From positions 1 through 29,480 of IMG/VR virus record IMGVR_UViG_3300037504_000626: 29,480 nt of DNA; one strand, 5' to 3'. Made by a program: the position numbers and the translations under genes. How positions within the stretch are numbered: the stretch's first letter is position 1; each line of letters starts with the position of its first letter. The notes under the pieces are model-generated. The model was not told the DNA's origin and made no database searches. It saw only the letters and a program-made list of their open reading frames with translations. The stretch comes from a virus. Of this stretch, positions 20,232 through 27,055 are shown one piece after another.

Positions 20232-20950
20232 TGGCAGTACTAAATCTCAATTGGCCAGACCAAACATATTCCAGCTCTAACAAGCCGTCGGCGGAAACCC
20301 TCCAGCAAGATTTAATCGCGATTGAGACAGTAGTGAACGCTATAGCCGCCACGGCAACCATCTTAGCGGATGGGTCTGTTGAATTTGCTGGCGACCAGTC
20401 GATGGGGGGTAATAAACTTACTACACTTGGGACGCCCACCGCCGCTCAAGACGCAACGACCAAGGCATATGTAGACGCTAGAGGCCTCCCCACAGGAGGA
20501 ACTACGGGGCAGACAATCGAAAAAGACTCCTCAACGGACTATGATGTAAGTTGGGTGGACAATATCAAATACATTCAGGCGATCGTAACCGCGCCTGATA
20601 GCGATGTAACCACCGGTGACGGTAAGGTATATATGCACATTCCGGCAGGATTAAACGGAACAAACTTAACCGAGGTACACGCTGAACTCGTGACAGCTGG
20701 AGGGTCGGGAACCACCGACATTCAAATCCACAATGTCACCGACGCCGTGGATATGCTAAGTACAAAACTAACTATTGACGCCAATGAAACAGGAAGCGAC
20801 ACTGCCGCCGCTGCTGCTGTTATTAATACTTCTAATGATGACGTTGCTACTAACGACAAACTAAGAATAGATGTTGACGCTGTAAGTTCTGGTGGAAGCC
20901 CTGCCGCTACAGCCCAAGGCTTAATTGTAACCCTAGGATTTAAAAAATGA
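20231..20950 (+). CDS. Tail fibre-like protein
   Basis: 239 residues. LQQDLIAIETVVNAIAATAT is a trimeric-type helix, and SMGGNKLTTLGTPTAAQDAT with KAYVDAR is the classic phage fibre repeat. The rest is beta-rich, with low-complexity Ala, Gly, Ser, Thr and Asp. It probably forms a fibre stem or a receptor-binding head. It overlaps the next gene by 4 bases (ATGA). Confidence 0.7.
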   Translation: MAVLNLNWPDQTYSSSNKPSAETLQQDLIAIETVVNAIAATATILADGSVEFAGDQSMGGNKLTTLGTPTAAQDATTKAYVDARGLPTGGTTGQTIEKDSSTDYDVSWVDNIKYIQAIVTAPDSDVTTGDGKVYMHIPAGLNGTNLTEVHAELVTAGGSGTTDIQIHNVTDAVDMLSTKLTIDANETGSDTAAAAAVINTSNDDVATNDKLRIDVDAVSSGGSPAATAQGLIVTLGFKK

Positions 20951-21954
20951 ACCGAACCAAAGAAATCACCGTAACAAGTGCATCTGGCTCACCAACCGCA
21001 AGTTTTGCTATGCCCTTAAAACTAGTTAGTGGGGATGACTCGACAACGGGAACAGGAGACATTGTTTTAGACTGGACAAATATAAACGGGAAAAAGGACA
21101 TTGAAATAAGAGACAACAATAATACTTTGTTGGATTATTATTTCGAAACGTTCGACCTTGTGGCGGAAGAAGCGGTTGCTTGGGTCTACAACACTTGGAC
21201 AAGAGATGGAACGGTGCAAGCGAAGATTAACTATGGAGATGGGGATTCTGACCAATCTGTTGCGTTGACAACAGTTTTCGCCAACGAGTCAACACTTGAA
21301 AGGGGCTTTTTATTAAACGAGTCAAGTGGTAACGCAATAGATATAGCGGGGAATGCGGATGCCACCATTAACGACTCACCCACAAGAGAAGCGGATGGTG
21401 TATTAGGGAAAGCTTATAACTTCGACGGCTCAAATGACTACCTTTTGCCAGGGGCGATTGGGAGCTTTAACACCTTTACTACTATAGTTTGGGTGAATCT
21501 TGATACACTCAAAGACTTTAACGATATTATCGGAGGAGAATTCGAAATAACAATGCTAGCTAGGGCAAATGGGGCGGTTACCTTTGGGGTCGGCGACGGC
21601 GGAGCGTGGGGGAACCTAACAACAACAAGTACAGGAGAGGTATCAGCTGGAAGCTGGTTTATGTACACGCTGAAAGGCGACGGGACAAACATAGAAGTCT
21701 ATCTAAACAAAACCTCTAAGGGGACAGGAGCTACAACAGACAATCTTAATACCACTCCCTATATAGGAACGAGAAACGATGGGGGACCTAAAGCGGGTTA
21801 TGCGACAGACGGCAGAATAGACAACATCAGGATTTATTCTTCTGAGTTAAACGACAATGAGATTGAAGCTATATACGACGGAATGAACCAAACACTGTTC
21901 TCCCAAAGCGAAGCACAATCCTCATTTATCCCTAAAATATTATTTATAAACTGA
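20947..21954 (+). CDS. LamG-domain receptor-binding protein candidate
   Basis: 335 residues. Residues 1-110 are a beta domain of DUF2341 style (MPLKLVSGDDSTTGTGDIVL, YYFETFDLVAEEAVAWVY). From about 120 it reads as a concanavalin/LamG fold: GKAYNFDGSNDYLLPGAIGS, TTIVWVNLDT, GSWFMYTLKGDGTNIEVYLN, then GRIDNIRIYSSELNDNEIEA. LamG domains bind carbohydrate or protein ligands, so it is a likely receptor-binding tip. Confidence 0.75.
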   Translation: MNRTKEITVTSASGSPTASFAMPLKLVSGDDSTTGTGDIVLDWTNINGKKDIEIRDNNNTLLDYYFETFDLVAEEAVAWVYNTWTRDGTVQAKINYGDGDSDQSVALTTVFANESTLERGFLLNESSGNAIDIAGNADATINDSPTREADGVLGKAYNFDGSNDYLLPGAIGSFNTFTTIVWVNLDTLKDFNDIIGGEFEITMLARANGAVTFGVGDGGAWGNLTTTSTGEVSAGSWFMYTLKGDGTNIEVYLNKTSKGTGATTDNLNTTPYIGTRNDGGPKAGYATDGRIDNIRIYSSELNDNEIEAIYDGMNQTLFSQSEAQSSFIPKILFIN

Positions 21955-21955
21955 T

Positions 21956-22786
21956 ATGAGCAAAAAAAAGGCAAGGATTGAGAAAAACTTTGGACACCTA
22001 ATGGCGGGGGGAGTTGACCCTCGATTTATTGCCGAACAAATCAACAATCAAGAGAGATATGCCAGCGGTGGGGCTAAAACCAATCAAGCTGAATTTCGGC
22101 ATGAAATAGCCGACCTATGGGCGCAGAAACAAAAAGAAGAAGGACCCCAAGGATTGGACAGGCTCCGAAGCCAAGAATACAAATGGGATCCCAACGAATT
22201 CTTGCCAGGGATTCAAGAGCAGTCCTCCGCGATTTACGACCCCAGACAACAACAACTAGAAGCCTTAAGGAAACTTCAGGAGTCTAAATACGAAGAGCAA
22301 AGAGCCCGAACTAAAGAGGAATACGCGCGAAGAATGCAAGCGGAAGAAGAGGCAATCAACCGAAGAGGTGCTTGGTTTAGCGGCGGCGCGATCCGGAACG
22401 AGCAGGACATTCGAAACGAACAAATGAGGCTGCTTAATCAGCAAGACCTTCAAAATCAAGCCAGTAGAGGAGAACTATTGGCCCAACAAGGAGGATTATC
22501 ATACGAACAATCCCAGTTCGAGAAGCAAGCCTTGTTTGGGGAAGAAGCGGGAGCATATGGCAGATTCAAAGACCAAAGGGCCTATGACTATATGTTTGAA
22601 ACAAACGAGAGAGACTATGCCACCAATGCCCTGATGGGGGTGGTTGATTCCCATAGGTTTGAACAGGAATTTGGGCTAAAAAAAGACCAGTTTAAACTTG
22701 CTCAAGACCGATTCAAAGAAGATACCCGCCGATGGAATAAAGAATTCGCTTGGAACAAATTTATGTATAAAAATATGCAGGAATAA
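21956..22786 (+). CDS. Internal virion / ejection protein
   Basis: 276 residues, Gln/Glu/Arg-rich and helical. NEFLPGIQEQSSAIYDPRQQ leads into QLEALRKLQESKYEEQRART, INRRGAWFSGGAIRNEQDIR and a Gln-rich coiled coil, the style of phage internal proteins found between fibres and the giant ejection proteins. It has no membrane segment. It probably lies in the capsid and leaves with the DNA. Confidence 0.6.
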   Translation: MSKKKARIEKNFGHLMAGGVDPRFIAEQINNQERYASGGAKTNQAEFRHEIADLWAQKQKEEGPQGLDRLRSQEYKWDPNEFLPGIQEQSSAIYDPRQQQLEALRKLQESKYEEQRARTKEEYARRMQAEEEAINRRGAWFSGGAIRNEQDIRNEQMRLLNQQDLQNQASRGELLAQQGGLSYEQSQFEKQALFGEEAGAYGRFKDQRAYDYMFETNERDYATNALMGVVDSHRFEQEFGLKKDQFKLAQDRFKEDTRRWNKEFAWNKFMYKNMQE

Positions 22787-22797
22787 CCCTAAAACAA

Positions 22798-23148
22798 ATG
22801 AGAAGAATCCCACCCCTAAGACGAAAGCCTTCAGTGCCGGAGGCTAGCGCGCAAAAAATAAATAGAACAGACATGCCACCCTCTGTCACCCCCAAACAAA
22901 ACCTGCCCCAAGCTCCACCTAAGGGGAGTGGTGATGAGATCGGTAAAGGCCAATCACCGGTAATTCCTGAGCCCGGGCCTAAAAACCTGCCTGATGACGT
23001 CCTTAAAAAGAAAATCAAGGAAAACTACATGGCAGGGCTTGACTGGGCTGAGAACGCTCTGGTAATGCGCCGAGCCGGTGTTGTTCCTAAGCCAGGGAGT
23101 GAATGGGATAAATTATTTAGGAAATTATACGACCTAGATTATGAATAA
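22798..23148 (+). CDS. Proline-rich hypothetical virion protein
   Basis: 116 residues. Residues 1-70 are Pro/Lys-rich and likely disordered (RRIPPLRRKPSVPEASAQKI). The C-terminal part GLDWAENALVMRRAGVVPKP and WDKLFRKLYDLDYE is a compact helical tail. It overlaps the giant protein gene by 8 bases. Probably a partner of the ejection proteins. Confidence 0.55.
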   Translation: MRRIPPLRRKPSVPEASAQKINRTDMPPSVTPKQNLPQAPPKGSGDEIGKGQSPVIPEPGPKNLPDDVLKKKIKENYMAGLDWAENALVMRRAGVVPKPGSEWDKLFRKLYDLDYE

Positions 23149-26100
23149 TTGGGAAATAACAACACCAGAAGAAATAAGCTCCCTTAGTCTTGATGTGCTA
23201 ACAGAGAAGATGTTGCGTAAAAAAAGGCAAGCGAAAGAAATGTCCGTTGAGGAAGAACAGGTCGAGGAAAAACAGGAAGTCAACCAAACCCCGGTTGCTG
23301 AAAAACAGAAAGTCGACCAAATGCGGACAGAGGAAGCAAAGACTGCCGCTGCTCAAGAAGAACAAGCTTTTAAGCAATACACCCTAGCTAAAGGTGACAC
23401 TGTTTGGGGGGAATTGCGGGAAGATAAGGGACAGGAAGGCGCCTCCGAACTAGTGAGGAATTACGAAGAGACCGCCAGCGAAAGACTCGTGGACGCGGGG
23501 GCTTTTGAAACACAAAATGAGGCTAAAAAATACTTGGATTATTCCTTCAGGAGGATGGCAATTGGAGCCGGGTTTGAGGCAAGTCCTGAACAGATACGTG
23601 TTGAGGATTTTTTCAGCCCTGAAAAAATTGAGCAATACAAACAAAAGAAACAGTCTCGCAAAGACTATGTACTTGGTGAGGATATAGTTAAGAAACTGGA
23701 AGAATCCGGAGACCTTCCCAAAACGGAGCTACCGGAAAAATACCTAAACGCTAAAGGAGAGGAGCGCTCAATTGACTCCGTGGTTGCCAACGAGCTGGGG
23801 TACATCCCTGAGTCAATGGGGGGCAAAGGACCTCAATTAACCGAAGAGCAAAAAAAAGAAGCGGCAAAAACTGCTTCTAGGGAACGATTCAAGATGAAAC
23901 TTGACGGTGAAAACCAAACCACCGAAGAACAGAAAGAAGCGATTGAGGGAAAATCAGTGGGTGAAAAAGCAGCTGAGTTTTTGGTGGGTGGAATCCAAGC
24001 TTACCGAGAGGCGGGGGAGGCGGCCGTTAAATCTAAAGAGGGAGACGAGAAACTAACCCAACTAGAGAAAGAAATTGACACCATCCGTAAAGAATACAAA
24101 GGAGCGGACCTTGAAAAAAAGAACCAATTGGAAAAAGATTACCTAAGGCTATCCGCCAAAAAGGCGGAAGTGCTTGGTGAGTGGGAGGTGGCCAATACCT
24201 ATTTAGCTAAAATGAGCGACAAACAAGCGCTAGGTCTCTCTTTGGGGGCTGCTTCTAACATTGCCATGGTTGCGCCGGTCGCCACCGCGGGCTCTACAGC
24301 CGCTAAAGCTGCTCAAGGAGCGACGGGGAGAGTTCTTGGCAGGCAAATAGCTAAGGGTGTGGCGGGAGCTGCCGCGGAGGGCGCCATTGGCGGAGCGGGA
24401 GAATCTGCCGCTGCTGCCATGGCTCAAGACGCTTCAACAGGAGAAATCGCAAAGTCCGCCGCGGTTGGTGGTGTGATAGGTACGGGACTAGGGATTACCC
24501 TAGGCGCGGGGGGAGCTCTAACCGGTAAACTTGTTAAAAAATTCAAAAAAGGAGTTCCGGACGAAGCTGCTGAGGCTATTGCTAGTAAAGCGAACGCCAA
24601 AGCGGAAGAAATGAGAGCTGAAGGAGCCTCTAACCAAGAAATCGCCGAGGAGGTGGAGAGAGTAATTAAGGAAACCGACCCCGAAAGAGCGAAACTACTC
24701 GAAGCAAAAAGGAAAGGAGACAGGAAAAAGGTGGTAGAACTGGCAGAAAAAACTGACAAAATAGACGAAAAAGAAACTTTGCAGCGCCTAAAGAAAGACG
24801 CCCAAAAAGACCCTGAGGCGAGGAAGGCTGTAGCTGAGAGAGTTTTTGGTGAGGAACCAAAACCCGACCCTAAAAAAGAGGCTATTCAACGAGTATTAAC
24901 GGATGAACCCCTAACCCCGGAAGGTAAAAAGAGATTTGAGGCGGAAGGACTGGAACCTGATGAGGAAACTATTAAGCAATTAGTTGAAACAAATCCGGAA
25001 AAAGCCAAAAAACTTCTCAATGAGGAAACCTACCAAAAATACACCACAGAAGCGCCTCAGGCCGGAAAGCTTACACCAGAGGCTGATGGGATAAAAATAG
25101 GTGATGAAACCGACCGAGGGAGGGTGGAGGACGTATTCACGCTACAAAGTGGGTTACAGCAATATAAGATTAACGGGGAGTGGATAAATGAAAGGCTAGT
25201 TAATAAAGTTGACGCTCCTGTGGGGCTCACGGAAGAAGCAGCGGTAAAGCAAATCAGAAAGTTCGGGGAGGATGAAGTTGAAAAACTTAAAGAAGCTGGG
25301 AAGGGGGACTTAATTGATGATGACGGGTACATTACTCTCTACCACGGGGGGCGTTTTAAGGGCGACAAAATAAAGGCCGATGACGACGGGGTATTCTTTC
25401 TTACTGACAACGCCTCAGAGGCTGCTGAATACGCCAATCTTCCGAGAAACAAAGGGAAGGGAGGGGTTACCGAGATTAAAGTTAGGCCTGAGTTTGTGAG
25501 GTTTAACGAAGGCTCTGGAGAGTTTGAAATATCAACCAATCTAGTTAAAAAAGGAGACCGCTTTGAGGTTGAAAATCCAATAGAGGTAGCAAATAAAATT
25601 AAGGAGGCCCAGTCAGCCGAAAAACAACCTAGAAGAGCAACACAAGAAGCCAAGCAACCAACACCAGAACAGGCGACAAAACCAGCCAAAGGGGAATTAG
25701 ATCTAGCCCAAGAAGCTAAGAAGTATAAGAGTGTGGAGGAGTTTGTAGAGAGTGTTAGAAAAAACGACGCAGTGACGCCCACCAACAAAGTAGTGGCTTC
25801 AAAGAGCGGAGAGCTTCCCGGAAAAATTAGAATGGGGGAGGTTTTAGAACTGAAGGGTTTGAGGGAAAAGTTCCCCGAGATTGAAGACATTCAATTAAAG
25901 CCGAGTGGCGCCGTGAAGAATGCAGCAGTAGACAAGGCTCAAAAGGATTCTATGCGCATAAACAAAAAATATTTTGAGAAAGTTACTAGCGAGAGCGCCC
26001 AAAAAGAGTACAACTCATTTGTAGAGAGTGTTACGAAAAAATACGGAGAAGATGTTACTCTTGAAAAACTCTCTCCGGCTGAAAAAGCTAGATTTGAAGA

Positions 26101-27055
26101 ATTAGAAGCCAACCTTTCTTCCCCTGGTGGTTACAAACTCAAAGAGGACGCGATTCCCGTTATTATCCACGAGCTGGAGCATATCAAACAAAACATAACC
26201 ACCCCCGGAGGTGGGACAACCTATAAGAGTGTTGCAGACCTAAAGGAAAAATACGGAGAAAAATGGGAGAGTTTTGGGAGGGATTCCGCCGGCGGAAGAG
26301 TGAAGTATAATGAGGGTCGAAACATGCCAGACCATGAAGTAGAGGCGTTTTTGGCGATGGATAGATACAAAACCAAATCAGAACTCAAAGAAATCTACAA
26401 CAAAGCCCAAAAACCCAAGCCGAAAGTAGAAACTAAACAACCAACACCAGAAACCAAGCCATTCAAGCCAGAAGTATCCCCAGAAAAACAACCCCAGCTC
26501 GGAGAGTACAAAGGCCCAGGTAAACAAGTGACATCTAAAGTAATTGAAAGAGAGTTTGGCGAGGATATTGCTAAAGAGATGACCTTTTCTAGGTATAACC
26601 TAAAAGAAGGAGCCGACCAAGCCGCTAAAGTAATCAATCAAGACCCCAAGAAAGCGTATAATATCGCCCTAGGACTTGAGACAACTGGAGAGGACGCTGC
26701 CGATGTAATGATCACAAACGAACTTGTCAACAAAGCCAACCCCTACAAAAATAAAGATGGAGACGCCGAGGTTTGGAAAAACCTAGTCACTTCAAACGCT
26801 CGAAGAGGGAGAGCTTTCGGACAAGGGCTAAATGCCATGAAGAGCTCTGTTGATGGCAACAGTGCAGAAGTTTACTTGAAGAGGGTTGTAGATGAACGCC
26901 TCAAAAGAATTAAACCACCCAAAGGCTTTAAAGATGCTACAGAATACATTAATAATCAATCTAAGAATCTCACTCAGAAGGTCCGGAAAGTTAAAAAACA
27001 AGTCGGAATTGAGGATGTCCAGTCCTTCTTTGATAAGATAACTTGTAAAGTATGA
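23141..27055 (+). CDS. Giant ejection protein, polyvalent type, with a metallopeptidase motif
   Basis: 1304 residues. Around 79-95 QYTLAKGDTVWGELRED is weakly LysM-like. Residues about 362-467 are Ala/Gly-rich and hydrophobic (GLSLGAASNIAMVAPVATAG), which may insert in membrane. Residues about 730-790 (LYHGG at 733-737, FFLTDN at 752-757, AAEYA at 761-765) suggest an ADP-ribosyltransferase-like fold, tentatively. H1010-E-L-E-H1014 in VIIHELEHIKQ with E1066 in PDHEVEAFL is a gluzincin-type zinc peptidase motif. Pro-rich linkers (KQPTPE) separate the parts. This mosaic is that of the phage polyvalent proteins injected with DNA. The stop overlaps the next start by ATGA. Confidence 0.7.
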   Translation: MNNWEITTPEEISSLSLDVLTEKMLRKKRQAKEMSVEEEQVEEKQEVNQTPVAEKQKVDQMRTEEAKTAAAQEEQAFKQYTLAKGDTVWGELREDKGQEGASELVRNYEETASERLVDAGAFETQNEAKKYLDYSFRRMAIGAGFEASPEQIRVEDFFSPEKIEQYKQKKQSRKDYVLGEDIVKKLEESGDLPKTELPEKYLNAKGEERSIDSVVANELGYIPESMGGKGPQLTEEQKKEAAKTASRERFKMKLDGENQTTEEQKEAIEGKSVGEKAAEFLVGGIQAYREAGEAAVKSKEGDEKLTQLEKEIDTIRKEYKGADLEKKNQLEKDYLRLSAKKAEVLGEWEVANTYLAKMSDKQALGLSLGAASNIAMVAPVATAGSTAAKAAQGATGRVLGRQIAKGVAGAAAEGAIGGAGESAAAAMAQDASTGEIAKSAAVGGVIGTGLGITLGAGGALTGKLVKKFKKGVPDEAAEAIASKANAKAEEMRAEGASNQEIAEEVERVIKETDPERAKLLEAKRKGDRKKVVELAEKTDKIDEKETLQRLKKDAQKDPEARKAVAERVFGEEPKPDPKKEAIQRVLTDEPLTPEGKKRFEAEGLEPDEETIKQLVETNPEKAKKLLNEETYQKYTTEAPQAGKLTPEADGIKIGDETDRGRVEDVFTLQSGLQQYKINGEWINERLVNKVDAPVGLTEEAAVKQIRKFGEDEVEKLKEAGKGDLIDDDGYITLYHGGRFKGDKIKADDDGVFFLTDNASEAAEYANLPRNKGKGGVTEIKVRPEFVRFNEGSGEFEISTNLVKKGDRFEVENPIEVANKIKEAQSAEKQPRRATQEAKQPTPEQATKPAKGELDLAQEAKKYKSVEEFVESVRKNDAVTPTNKVVASKSGELPGKIRMGEVLELKGLREKFPEIEDIQLKPSGAVKNAAVDKAQKDSMRINKKYFEKVTSESAQKEYNSFVESVTKKYGEDVTLEKLSPAEKARFEELEANLSSPGGYKLKEDAIPVIIHELEHIKQNITTPGGGTTYKSVADLKEKYGEKWESFGRDSAGGRVKYNEGRNMPDHEVEAFLAMDRYKTKSELKEIYNKAQKPKPKVETKQPTPETKPFKPEVSPEKQPQLGEYKGPGKQVTSKVIEREFGEDIAKEMTFSRYNLKEGADQAAKVINQDPKKAYNIALGLETTGEDAADVMITNELVNKANPYKNKDGDAEVWKNLVTSNARRGRAFGQGLNAMKSSVDGNSAEVYLKRVVDERLKRIKPPKGFKDATEYINNQSKNLTQKVRKVKKQVGIEDVQSFFDKITCKV

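Noticed and set aside
25339-25890. 183-residue minus-strand frame opposite the giant ejection protein
   Set aside because: Ser/Leu/Phe-rich antisense shadow of a well-supported gene.
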